Source: Eublepharis macularius
Taxonomy: Eukaryota > Chordata > Lepidosauria > Squamata > Eublepharidae
Assembly: GCF_028583425.1 (NCBI RefSeq)
Contig: NC_072807.1
Span: 37,949,001 to 38,013,000, forward strand
Length of the DNA stretch: 64,000 nt
Direction of reading: 5' to 3'
Shown here: positions 24,331-35,300 of the stretch, one piece after another
Position numbering within the stretch: position 1 is the first letter of the stretch
Layout: each line of letters opens with the position of its first letter
Position numbers and translations under genes: made by a program
The notes under the pieces: model-generated
What the model saw: only the letters and a program-made list of their open reading frames with translations
What the model was told of the DNA's origin: nothing
The model's database searches: none

Positions 24331-25480
24331 CTGCCCCAAATAAACCGGGGCCGGGGCCGCAAGCGAGCCTGCCAGGGGGCACGGGGCTGCCTGTCCCAGG
24401 GGCAGAACCCGCCTGCAAGAAGCCGGCAGGGCAGCAGAGCTCCCGGCAGGGCAGGGGCGCCGAGGAGAGAGGCCCAGCCGGGACGGCAGCAGGGGAGGCT
24501 GCGGCCGGACGGGGGGCTGCCGGCACCTCTGGCCAGGCCGGGCAGCTTCTCCGCCCCCCGCCTCAGGCCACCCTCCGTGCCCACGCCGGGCAGAGCAGCC
24601 CGCAGCCGCGTCCCTGCACAGCTCTCGCCACAATAGCCGGGAAGAAAAGCCGCCGCGGTGCCAGGCGGAGCTGCGCGCCCGGCTCCGGAGGGCACCCCCG
24701 GCCGCCGCCCCCCTCCCCTGCCCGCAGCCCCAGCAACCGCCCCCGGCCGGGCACCGGAGGCTCCTGCCGGCAGCTGGCACCGACCTCTGGCAAGCGGGCC
24801 AGGGGCTGCCCGCCTCGGCCCCTCCCCACGGCTCCCCTCGCTCGGCTGGGGGTCTCCGGCCCCGGGGAGGCAGCGCCAGCCAGCCCAGCTCCGAGGCCGG
24901 GAGGGGGCGCGCAGCGGCCGGAGCGCGCAGGGCAGCATCCTGCCTGGGGCGGCCGGGACTCCCCTGCAGCGCCCCCCCCCCACGGCAGCCCCTCTCGGGC
25001 GCAGGGGGAGGGCCGGGCGCCCCCGCCCCTCTGCGCAGCCCTCTCTCCCGGGGGGCGGGGGGGGGGCGGAGGCAGTCTCCTAGGCGCGCCCCCCCCCGGC
25101 CGCTGCCCGGTCCCCGCGCCAGCCTCCCTTTGTCTCCCGCGCGCCCTCCGCTTACCTGGCCCGGGAAACGCGGCGCCCCTCCGGCGCCTGCCTGCCTGCC
25201 TGCCTGCCTGCCCGGGGAGGGAAGAGGGGAGGGGAGGAGAGAAGGACGGGAGGGAAGGAGGGGAAGAGGGCCGCCGCCGCCGCCTTTTGTGCGCTCGCCT
25301 CGCCTCGCCGCCAGCCGCGCGCCCAGCCCGCGCCTCGCCCGGGAAGCTGAGTGCCGGAATCCCGCGCCCGCGCCCGGGAACCTGCATGGCTCGCCGCCGC
25401 CGCCGCCCGGCCAGGCCCCGGGTAGACTGCGCCGCCCCCTGGAGGCTCCGCCGAGCGCTTCCCTTCCGCTAAGGTTCATT
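24330..25480 (-). promoter_or_regulatory. CpG island, probable promoter of a left-running gene
   Basis: About 1.1 kb of very GC-rich, CpG-dense sequence, sharply different from the AT-rich flanks. It has Sp1-type GGGGCGGGG boxes and a (CCTG)n run at 25,187-25,212. Long open frames on both strands are a by-product of GC richness: their residues are mainly Ala, Gly, Pro and Arg, without domains. A strong splice donor on the minus strand indicates transcription to the left. The gene is not in the window. APBA2 is a guess from the human 15q13 neighbourhood of FAN1 and should be treated as low confidence. Confidence 0.75.
25156..25400 (-). other. Putative first exon (probably untranslated) of unidentified gene
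   Basis: On the minus strand the sequence reads GGGCCAG|GTAAGC, a near-consensus donor, with the last exon base at 25,156. The 5' limit is unknown; 25,400 is only a nominal edge inside the CpG island. An ATG at about 25,387 opens a frame of Arg/Pro/Ala-rich sequence that I do not trust as coding. No matching downstream exon was recognised in the 25 kb to the left, consistent with a long first intron. Confidence 0.4.
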
Positions 25481-25551
25481 GGCACGACCGGAGCGGGGTC
25501 GAGAGACTCCGCTACTGCCTGCTGCTCTCAAGGTGATCCTACTAGACTGGA

Positions 25552-25808
25552 GAGCCAGTTTGGTGTAGCGGTTAAGAGCAACGGGACTCTAATCTGGAGA
25601 GCCGGGGTTGAGTCCCCACTCCTCCGCTTGGAGCCGGCTGGGTGACCTTGGGCTAGTCACAGCTCTTTCAGAGCTCTCTCAGCCCCACCCACCTCACAGG
25701 GTGATTGTCCTGAGGATAATCATAACATACTTTGTAAACTGCTCTGAGTGGGTTTTAAGTTATCCTGAAGGGCAGTATATAAATCGAATGTTGTTGTTGT
25801 TGTTGTTA
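25552..25808 (+). repeat. tRNA-derived SINE with (TTG)n end
   Basis: Full-length copy right at the edge of the CpG island: GAGCCAGTTTGGTGTAGCGG head, B box GGTTGAGTCCCC, tail GGCAGTATATAAATCGAATG and TTG repeats. Confidence 0.88.
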
Positions 25809-25832
25809 TTCCATCTTCCAGCAGTGCTTTTC

Positions 25833-25976
25833 TGCGGGTGTCAAATCTTTGCACATTTGCATTGAGACGACCTCTGGCATCGTTTATTGAAATGCCCTTG
25901 AAACTGACTGTGCTGACTCACACTGTAATCCGCCTGGGGTCTGTCAGAAAGGCGGACTAGAAATAACATAAATAAT
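25833..25976 (+). repeat. L2-like LINE 3' tail
   Basis: Ends in GTAATCCGCCTGGGGTCTG, AGAAAGGCGGACTAGAAAT and a short A-rich tail. Same ending as the 160-395 element. Confidence 0.6.
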
Positions 25977-25977
25977 T

Positions 25978-26130
25978 TCAGGCAGGCAGCTGTGTTGGTT
26001 GGTAGAAGAAGAGCAAGATTCGGGTCCAGTAGCATCTTAAAAGATTTCCGGGGTATGAGCTTTCAAGAGTCAGAGCTCCCTTCATCAGGTAAATAAATTA
26101 GAGATCAACAAGGTATAAGCTTTCCAGAGT
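25978..26130 (+). repeat. Fold-back repeat family B, partial
   Basis: The head GGCAGCTGTGTTGGTTGGTAG is followed by GAGCAAGATTCGGGTCCAGT, CATCTTAAAAGATTTCC and GAGCTTTCAAGAGTCAGAGC. It then stops near TCATCAGG, so only one arm and a decayed second arm remain. Confidence 0.65.
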
Positions 26131-26164
26131 CAAAAGTTTCAGACATCAAATGTTAAATGTTTCT

Positions 26165-26400
26165 GAGCTGGGCTTCAAAGGTAGGCTGCCTCTACTGGTG
26201 GAGGTTCCACTGAGCTCCTGTCAGTTTTTTTCCTCTGTCCCTAGCAGCCAGGGTTCAAAGATTGGCTGCCTCTGCATTTGGAGGCTCGGCTCAGCTAATT
26301 TTAAGTGCTTTCTCCCCTGTCTTTAGCCCCAGCAGCTGGGGTTCATATGCACGTGGAGGCTCCACTGGGCCACTCTCCTCTATACATTCATCTCAGAGTG
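26165..26400. repeat. Three imperfect tandem units of about 82 bp
   Basis: Units start near 26,165, 26,246 and 26,331. Each carries a block like GGTTCAAAGATTGGCTGCC and TTGGAGGCTC, and units 1-2 also share TCTGTCC/TTAGC. Divergence is high, so the array is old. No coding role is visible. Confidence 0.5.
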
Positions 26401-27845
26401 AGTCCCCCACCCCCTTTCTGGATAAAGGCAGACTAAAAATCTAATTGAATGAATGAATGAATGAATTCTGTTTCTTCCAAACTCCAGGAAGCCCACCAGA
26501 TAATGGGGAGGCACCTTTCAGTTGTTTGCCCCTGCACGCCTTACGCAAAGATAGACTTCATCAGAAAACGGAAGTTCTATTGAGCTATGGTGGCGTAACA
26601 CCAGCAATAGACCAATATCAACCTCTCCAAGCACAGGCCCAACATTATTTCCGTGCCACCACTTTTCAATGCATAGTGGAGGGCCATGAGTATCCCTGCT
26701 AGCAGAGTGTGATTGTAGACTGCGCGATCCAAAGAAGCACACCTGGCCCCCTACCTCCTTACCCCTGAAACTGCTGTCCCCAGATTCATCAGTTAATTTA
26801 ACTGTATTAAGCAGTTTCAATGAAAAGGACACCTTTCCCAACCCTAAACAGAGTATAACTGCTTACAGTAGTCGGTGTTTGCTGGGCGTACTTTTCAGTT
26901 TTGTATAGAAATGTCACAAACGATGCCTCTTGCTTTGCATAGCCATGCACTCATTTTTCATGCATGTCTTTCAAGGGACACATGCCTCCTTTGTGACACA
27001 GCTCTCTGACTGACTTTTGGCGTCTGGATGCTAAAATCCACAGCACAGGCCAGAGACCGCCTCCTTGCTGAAGCCCAGTAGCTCTTGCAACTGAGCAGCG
27101 TCTGGACGGAAGACTTCCACACAGCCCTAGCCGTACCAACTTGATGTGCAGTTATAAGCTGCCCTGCGGATGCCCACCTGGGAAAGAAAATGCGTCTGAT
27201 TCTTTCCCATTCAAGCTATCTGAGCTAGCACCCATCCCCATAACCTGTGGCAATGATTTCCCCAAATTAATGATGCGTTGTGCAAAGAGTGACTTCTTTT
27301 TCTCTGCCCTGGACTTACTGCCAACCAACTCCATCGGAAAGTGTGCAGTTTAGGGAAGGGGCTATTTTTTATTATTTATTTGCTCTGGGGCAGGCCTTTT
27401 GATTTTTGCTGTGAATCTTACCCTTCCATCACCTCCCTTCAAAAACCTGCAAAAGGGGGTGGGTGGATGAGAGAGAATGAATGAATCCCCCCTCCGTTCG
27501 CACACATCCAAATTTAGGAGCACTTCTGTTTCCACGCTTGGCTACCCCTTGCTGCGTATGACAGCACAAGACCCACAACTGCAAATCATTTACACCAATT
27601 CAGAAGCTGTCAGGAAATCTGAACTGGACATTAACAACTCCCAGAATATGTTTTTTTATCCTACAATCAGGTATATTCATTAATATGGCATATGGGTGGA
27701 GATTTTAATCCAGAACCATCCTATGGCCAAATTCAATGCCCAGTGGTTCTCGTCCATCTAATCTGTATATTCAACCATAACCACAGGTCCAACATCACCC
27801 AATGAGCTTTGTGATCCAGGAGGATTTGAGAGTGTCTCTCCAAAC
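26401..27845. other. Non-coding stretch, no gene seen
   Basis: A (GAAT)n run lies near 26,443-26,464. Otherwise unique sequence with short, unconvincing open frames. Confidence 0.45.
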
Positions 27846-28039
27846 TCCTTTAAGACTAACTAACTTTACTGTAGCATAAGCTGTCGAGAACCACCGTTCT
27901 CTTTGTCAGATGCATCTGACGAAGAGAACGGTGGTTCTCGAAAGCTGATGCTACAGTAAAGTTGGTTAGTCTTAAAGGTGCTACTGCGCTCTTTACTATT
28001 TTGCTACTACAGACTATCACGGCTAACTCCTCTGGATCT
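27846..28039 (-). repeat. Fold-back repeat family A
   Basis: Nearly symmetric arms meet at GTCAGATGCATCTGAC. The outer head lies at the right (TAACTCCTCTGGATCT), giving minus orientation. A short direct repeat AACTCC flanks it. The left outer part is missing. Confidence 0.8.
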
Positions 28040-29338
28040 AACTCCAAATCCAATGTTCTAGCTACTACACCACACTGCTCGCTGTCTAGGCAGTCTTACA
28101 AATCTTGCAGCCCTGATTTTATTCACAGCACGGGAGTGCCATTATGTCGGGTCAAACGATCAAATAAAACTCTCTCTCTCTCTCCCTCCAGCTTTGCATA
28201 ATGCAGCGTTTGCTTCATGAGCATCCATGACTGGGGAGACTGTAGTTTAATCTTTTTTCTGCATTTTGCTTGATATTTGGCAGGGCCCCCACGGGGCCAG
28301 ATCCAGATCGAGGGTTGCTATAGAGCACTTCTTTTTAAAGACTGCATGGGACTACAGACACAGAGATGCGATCCGACGTCAGGGAAGGGAAGGTAGAACA
28401 TGACTGACTCCAGCCCCCAGTCCCTGTCTAGAATAGCCAGTTATCAGGATCACATATATATTTTTAAAGGCTTGCCCCAGTTACTACCACAGGCTGGGGG
28501 GACGGCATGTGCAGCAACCATGTGAACATATTCGGTTAAGAAATGCATACAGACAATGCTTCTATACACTTACGAGATCCAGCCAAACCAGGCTGCATTT
28601 CTACACTGGCCTATTTTTCAATCTTATTTGTTAGCAACCGTGTTATTGACTCCTGCAGTCTGTCTACCAAGCCGTGGTTGAACTGCTTTACGCGGCTATC
28701 TAAAATTTGTTTTTAATGCAATTACAAACGAAGGCAGATTAGAACCGCGACTCGCACGTTTGCAAAATCAGTCCTTAATGAGGTCTCTTGCAATTTGTAA
28801 TAATCCCATGTTCCAAGCACATTATACATTGAGGGTGATGAATTATTCAGTTTTGACTGAAGGTAAATTTACAGCAGAAATCAAAGTTTACTTTATCTCT
28901 CTCCACTCCGGAAAGTGCAATATAAAACGTGCGAATTTAATGTGCTCTTAATTAAGGGTGCTATTAAGGAGGCGTTTTATACTCCCCTAAAGGAGAAGCA
29001 TAAAAGCACAGATGGAATTGAAATATTTCACCATAAACCGGGTGACTCAAATAATGGGGGGGGGGGGTAACATTTCTCCAAACACAGGAAGATGCCTTGC
29101 TAAGTCAGTAGGAGGAAAGCAGAAAATGGGAATTTGTAATGTCTGAACAAAACCAGCAGGAACCTCCCAAATGAAATCATTATGGCAACAAGTCCTAGTT
29201 GTTGTTATGCTCCCTTTCCTGCAAACTGTGGTTTGGAAGGAATCTTGTATTAGCAGCAAGAACTCAAACCACAGTTTGTCATCTTGTTTGATTCTGATGA
29301 CACACTGGAAATGAAATCCTAGGATTTCGCTGTAAGAT
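28040..29338. other. Non-coding stretch; conserved-type sequence at 28,690-28,990
   Basis: A (CT)n run lies at about 28,170-28,190. From 28,690 to 28,990 the sequence is repeat-free and AT-rich with TTAATGAGG, AATTATTCAG and CTCTTAATTAAGGG sites, resembling a vertebrate enhancer. Alignment would be needed. A 12-base G run lies at 29,056-29,067. Confidence 0.4.
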
Positions 29339-29346
29339 GACCAAGA

Positions 29347-29564
29347 AGTAGGGTCACCAACTTCCAGGTAGCAGCTGAAGATCTCCCAGAATTACAACTG
29401 ATCTCCGGGCAACAGAAATCAGATCCCTTGAAGAAAATGGCTTCTTTGGGATGTGGATTCTATGGCATTACACCTGCTGAGATCAGCCCCCTCTCCAAAC
29501 CCTGCCCTCTCCAGGCTCCATCCTCAAAATGTCCAGGAATTTCCCAATACGAAGCTGGCAACCC
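29347..29564. mobile_element. Non-autonomous hAT-like MITE
   Basis: A 218-bp element with terminal inverted repeats: GGGTCACCAACTTCC near the left and the complement of GGGTTGCCAGCTTC at the right. It is flanked by an 8-bp direct repeat GACCAAGA (29,339-29,346 and 29,565-29,572). An 8-bp duplication fits the hAT superfamily. Fragments of the same repeat lie at about 34,780-34,900 and 40,735-40,850. Confidence 0.7.
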
Positions 29565-29572
29565 GACCAAGA

Positions 29573-32210
29573 TGTCTTTGAGCCATGAGTGTGTATTCGT
29601 TTGTATGTGAGGGGGAGGCAGAATAGCTCGAGAGGTGGAGGGGTTCTGAAGCACTTTCCTGCAGCCTGTGACTGCTCTGCTAATTGCAGAGAGCAAAAGG
29701 AAATAGATGAGAACAGTACAAAATAGCCATTGCAAATACATACCATGCCTACGTCGCACAATGAGACAGTGATTTTTTTTTTTAATTGGCACATATGTTC
29801 AGAGCACAATTCTATGTTCCAAGTTTGCAAATGGCCTGACCTACACACTTGTTTTCCAGGATACTTGCAAAATGCAATCTGATTGTTGAAGTGAAGCCTC
29901 TCAAAAGGCGCACTTTCCAAGGTCTAGGGGAAGAGAAACTCCTTCTTACTGCTAATCTTTGACCTTTTTTCAAATGTTTACAGACAAATGCTCAAAAAAG
30001 CAATCCTGCTGTCATGCCGTTAAATGCTTTACATGGAGAATCTTTGATAATAGATTTCTTTGGCCTTGAGTTTTTCTCTCTCTCTCTTGTTTAATTCTTT
30101 GTGAGCTGTTAAATATATCGGAGGACTTCAGTATTCATTGTTCTTAACACTTACATTTTTCTGACATAAGAACTCTTATTTAAGAAGTAGGAAAAATCAC
30201 CGTTAGTGTGTCAAGAAATTGATGTAAAATAACGGCTAACTTTTTCATGAGGTCAGGAACCTTCCAGGGCAGATTATATCTGAGTCAAAGCTCACTCACA
30301 GTGCAATCCTAAACAGACTTACACCCTTCCAAGCCCACTGAAGTTAATGGGATTTGAAGGATATTAGTAAGCTTAGGACTGCACTGTAAGATGCTCGCTG
30401 TGCTACACAGACAGCAAATGCGCCATAAATCTGCTTATATTTCCATTCCCTGTAAATGGATGATGTTATAAAAGAGAAAGGGGAGGGAATTGTTCCCAGA
30501 AGGTAAAAACACTTGAAATTGACTGCGTGCCAAGAAGTAATCTAAAACATGCTCCATCAAAAAGAATGGGAGACGGGAATGTCCCAGAGAAGGTACAGGA
30601 GAAGTTCCCGATGGATCATGTCCCAAGATTCTATGAGTATACAGAATTCGTACCAGCTTTACTGGCTTAGACAAGTATTCTGGCATCCACAAAGGCTGAA
30701 TTCTTAAATTATGCAAAGATCACACTTCTGAAAACTCACACAGAAAGAGCTCTCTTAGGCCTAATCCACGTGGGCCAGAGAATGAGCTGGTAGAGTCCCA
30801 GGATGGTAGAACGACTGTACCACTTCAGACCATAGATTGGGGAGGGATTACATTTTTAATACTCCTTCCATGACAGAGAGGGGAATCCCTTCATGTAGAG
30901 AAGTAGCACAGGGGCAGGGAGTGAGGGGAGACTGGCTTACTAGAAGCTCTTTCCTGTACAAGCTTTTTTTTTAGTTGCAGGGATTTTGTTAAAATCGGAG
31001 GAGCATTATAACTGGTATCTTTCGCATTCATTAGGAGGTGGGAAAGTCCATTTTACCTCTTCCAAGTGAGTAATCCTTGAACGAGAACGGGCCAACTTTA
31101 CATATTTATTTCATTTATGTTTTAAAGTTCTTTGTACGTTGCCTCTTCAGAATCGGCTTTAAAGGGTTAACAATAAAAGCGTGTCTTCTATACACACTTG
31201 CCAAAACGTCTATAAAGGTGAAGATTTTTATGAGACTATTCCTATCAATGAAAACCGCGGCAGAGATTTATGACTTTGAAATTTCTGCCACGGTTTTAAT
31301 AAAGTATTGCAGGAAAACTGAACCACTGCAAAAATTGATACTGAGATTTGAAATTTGACAGAAAATTAAAATTTCACACAGGAAACTTGTAGACTATTGC
31401 TTGAGTCCGGAAACACATCTTCTTTTGTAATTCGTGATTAGTTAAACTAGACAAAAGGGACTACAGGCCTGCAGGCAATTAAAAATAATTGGAAACTATT
31501 AAGAACACGTAAATCCATGTAAATGAGGCACATTTGAAATGAAATACCGCTTCCGCCAGATCCCTGTTTCATCTATGCCTATTTCTCATTAGGAATCAAA
31601 AAGGCAACTTGCAAAGATGGTGCTTATTGACAGCCATCAACAAGAAATTGCTTAGCAATTGCAGACACCCGTACACGGATCCTATTAGCGAACGGACCAA
31701 CTGAAGGAACCAATCAATGCCAGTCCTTAGAATGGTGACAGCAGAAAACATGATTTCCTCGGGATTGATTCGTTAAGGGAACACTGGAGCGGGTTACTAG
31801 GAAAAAAATCTCTATTTCTTTCTTATTTGCAAACATGGAGCAAAATAACAGGAAGATGACTTAGAAATCTACCAAAGGGATGCAAAATTATGCCCAGGAA
31901 TTGCCAGGCAATGGGGAAACACCCTTACACGCACTCAAGTTGTGGTGCAGCTAGGCAGTCCCAAACCACCTGGAAAACAAAAAAATTATTTTGGTAGGTT
32001 CAGTCGGCCGAGCAGCTTTCCAGTTGGGAAGGGGGCGGACAGGATACCCCAGAACCATATTTGCAACTTTAATTTTCTTTCTCACGGCCATTCACACCAC
32101 CACCATAGTCTCCACTCAGCACTTAATCAGGAGTTATGATTTTTAAACCCACCCCAGAATCTGAGCCACAGAGGCTGTTAGTTTCCTGTTCCAGCAGCCA
32201 GGATCACAGC
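29573..32210. other. Intergenic region left of MCEE, with conserved-type blocks
   Basis: No exon seen. Blocks at 31,085-31,360 and 31,440-31,700 are repeat-free and have even composition (for example AACCGCGGCAGAG with a mirrored CTGCCACGGTTTT, and CAGGCCTGCAGG). They look like conserved non-coding sequence. A possible minus-strand poly(A) signal for MCEE (ATTAAA) lies at 32,068-32,073. Confidence 0.4.
30299..30386. repeat. Fold-back repeat family C
   Basis: Ends are CAGTGCAATCCTAAACAG and the diverged complement CTTAGGACTGCACTG. It is a palindromic repeat of about 88 bp. Related copies: 39,513; 39,751; 41,531; 51,011 (weak); 59,844. Confidence 0.65.
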
Positions 32211-32363
32211 TCAGGCTTCTTCCAGTTCCACAAGGACTCCACCGCAGTCTTTCGGATGGAGAAAAATCACCGGTTTCCCGTGGGCGCCTATTTGAGCCTC
32301 TTCACTCAATACTCGGATCTGTTTCTTCTTCAGGTCTGCTATAGCAGCTGCAATATTGTCCAC
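32211..32363 (-). CDS. MCEE: MCEE coding exon 3 and stop
   Basis: Acceptor CTTTAAG|GTGGAC. Encodes VDNIAAAIADLKKKQ, then IGAHGKPVIFLHPKD and CGGVLVELEEA followed by TGA. Glu170 is the third metal ligand. Confidence 0.95.
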   Translation of the reverse strand: MDNIAAAIADLKKKQIRVLSEEAQIGAHGKPVIFLHPKDCGGVLVELEEA

Positions 32364-35300
32364 CTTAAAGAGAAATGGGCTTAAATAGAAGTATTATAAG
32401 GTTTTATAATGTGATAGAACTACCACTACTTTTTTTAAAAAGATGAAAATAATAAAGGAAAACCGTAGCAGGGAATCTACAAGACAAGCCATAAAAATTA
32501 GTAGAGCCAGTCTAATACAGGAACAGGGCAACCTTTGTCTGAAAATGAGTGTCTGAAAATGATTTGCGCTGTTAGACATCACTGGATATTGCGCTCTTTT
32601 AAGCCTTCCAGACTGTGTCCACACATGGTACACACATGGTACATGTGCCTGCTTACCTCAGACAAAATCTTTTAGGAACGTACTTTGTTTCTTTAAACAT
32701 ACAATCCAGTCGAAGTAAAATACTTTTAAATTCCCTGAACTTTAATGGGAGTGAGCCATATTCTTAATTTTTAGCCTGCTTCATCCTGAAGATTTAAGAT
32801 AGTTAAATTCTTAACCTAGGAACTCACAGACCCAAAAGCTAAAAAACAGTCTGGGCTTTTCCCAAAAGATCGCCCCTTTGTTCCTGAGCCGTGGTTATTT
32901 CCCCACCACCACCACCACTTTCTTCCTGAGGGCTAGAAACGTAACTTCTAAAAATGAAATCCACACACACACATGACATGCTCGGGATTCCAGAGAGAGC
33001 CCACGGGTGACAGTTCCAGATGACATGCGACTCATATTGCTTTTCCATGAAGCAAAGTGTGTGGGTTTCACGTAGGATAAAGAAGCTTTCAAATAACAAG
33101 AAAACCAGGACACAAAACAATGAATACCTCGATGCAGACGTGGTGCAGCCCTCCTGCTTTGTTTTTCTGCAAAAAGCTGGCCACCGGACTTTTGTCTCCC
33201 AGCGGGTGCAATAGTTCCAACTTGGTGTTCCCCAACTCCACGAATACCGTATAGACACCGTGTTCAGGAAGAGGCACGGTCTCGCTCACCGGAGCTCCTA
33301 GCACCTCCTTGTACAAAGACTTGGCTTTCTCCAAATCAGGCACCGCGATTGCTACGTGGTTGAGTCGGCCCAGTTTCCACAGACTCCCTGGAGACTTTTG
33401 GGCCGAGGGATGGGAAATGGACAACGTTCGTACTAGCGGAGCGGCAGCTTGCAGCCGGGAAAGAAACCCTGAGAAGATTAACAGAGATCAGAACAATCCG
33501 TTTGCATCCAAACAACAGAAGTAAAACCGGGGTGGGCCTTTCCCTCCTTCAGTGGCACCCAAATACACTCCTCCTCCATGTCATTGTGTTATGGGATTGT
33601 TTTGCAAAAGTGTGCAAGGTGGAGCTATGTGGTGGTAAGCATCAGGGAGGAAGGGAGTTATCTACATCCTGGAATCCTTTAATTCCAGGGCTGACTTCAC
33701 CTCTGGGGAGCTGCTGCAGTGTAGTAGTTAAGTGGTTGGGTTACGAATCAGCAATCTGCCGATTCGAATCCTGCTACTGCCACAATCTCAGCCTTGAGGT
33801 GGCCTTAAGTAAGCTACTCCTCTCAGCCACAACTCCCTAGCTGTATTATGCAGAGGACAATAACACGGACTTTATTCACTGCTCTGAGTGGCTCTAATTG
33901 GTCCAGAAGATTAGTATAGAAGCACACTGTCGTTATTCCGTGGCAATTCGAGCAGACCTACATCTAGCAACTGCAAGAAGGCTCTCCCACCAGGATTTCA
34001 TATTGGGAACGAGTGGCGTCCCAGAAGGCCACAAGTGCAACCTGACACCAGCTCCAACCAGCACCATTTTTATCCAAATGTTAAAAGCTGGGCATGTCTG
34101 AATGGTTCTATCCTCTCTGCGCTCAGCCTAAGAGTCTCTCTACACACAATATTTTTGACACATGTTCTTCATGTGTCAGGAGATGCAATGTTAGCCAGGA
34201 AGTGTAGTTTTAAATTACAGAGCTGGCGGAGATCGCTCCAGAGGGGACGGATTCTCTCACAGCCTTCCACCACCTCTGGCATCTCCCCTTCTGGGCCCTT
34301 TATCCTGCTGAGGCTCGGTTAATTCAAAGTTTTAAGTAGGGTAAAAGCTCCAGAAGGGGAGACAGTCCAGCATGCCAGTGGAGGGCTATGACAGAATCCA
34401 TCCCCTGCGGAGCGATCTCCGCCAGCTCTGCCTTTCAAGACTACGCTTCCCGGATAACACTGCATCTCCCGACACTTGACGAACACGCGCCGAAGCGTCT
34501 CGGGCAGAGACTCTAAGGCAGCATTTGACATTTGCCACAACCCTTAACGGGCCTTGAGTGGCAAGAGATGGCGCTGTCCATGCCACCCATCAGGACTTGG
34601 GAAAGATGGCACCCCTGAAGGGAGGGGGCAGTTGTGTATGTGGAAAAAAAGGGTCCAGATTTAGATTCTGGGCGAGACAGAAAATGTCCTGAGTTCTCTC
34701 CTCCACAGGTAGCCAATCGGCATAAACACTGCCTGTGGAGCATCTCCTTAGCCGGAAAACTAGTATCCATAGGACAAATTCAGACCTGCTTGGCGTTCCG
34801 CCAGAGATTCTAGGCAAAATCCATCCCCACATTCTCCACTGCTCATTCTCCCCCGAGTCTCCAGGAACTTCTCCAGGCCAGAGTGGCAACCCTACCTCCT
34901 ATGGAGCTCCTTCCTTCTCAGGAAAGCCAGCAACCATCTCCCTGGAGGGTTCTCACATCTAATTCTCCTAACTGTAGTCAGCGGTTGATTTTACTTCAAA
35001 CATTTTGAGGGAAATTCACCTTCTTCTTTGCTTGAAGGGCCCATTCATTCAAAAATACTGGACTGAAATATTTGGTATTATATCTAGGATATTGGGGCTG
35101 GGGGGACAAAGATCCACAATTAGCATTCATTGTTACCAATGGTGTAGTGATTAAGAGAGGCAGGACTCTAATCTGGAGAACCGGGTTTGATTCCCCACTC
35201 CTCCACTTGAAGCCAGTTGGGTGATCTTGGGCTAGTCACAGCTCTGTGGAGCTCTCTCAGACCCACCCACCTCACAGGGTGTTTGTTGTTGTGGGGATAA

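Noticed and set aside
24142-25485. Long open frames (up to 447 codons) on both strands of the CpG island
   Set aside because: GC-rich DNA lacks stop codons. The predicted residues are mainly Ala, Gly, Pro and Arg with no domains, and both strands are open at once.
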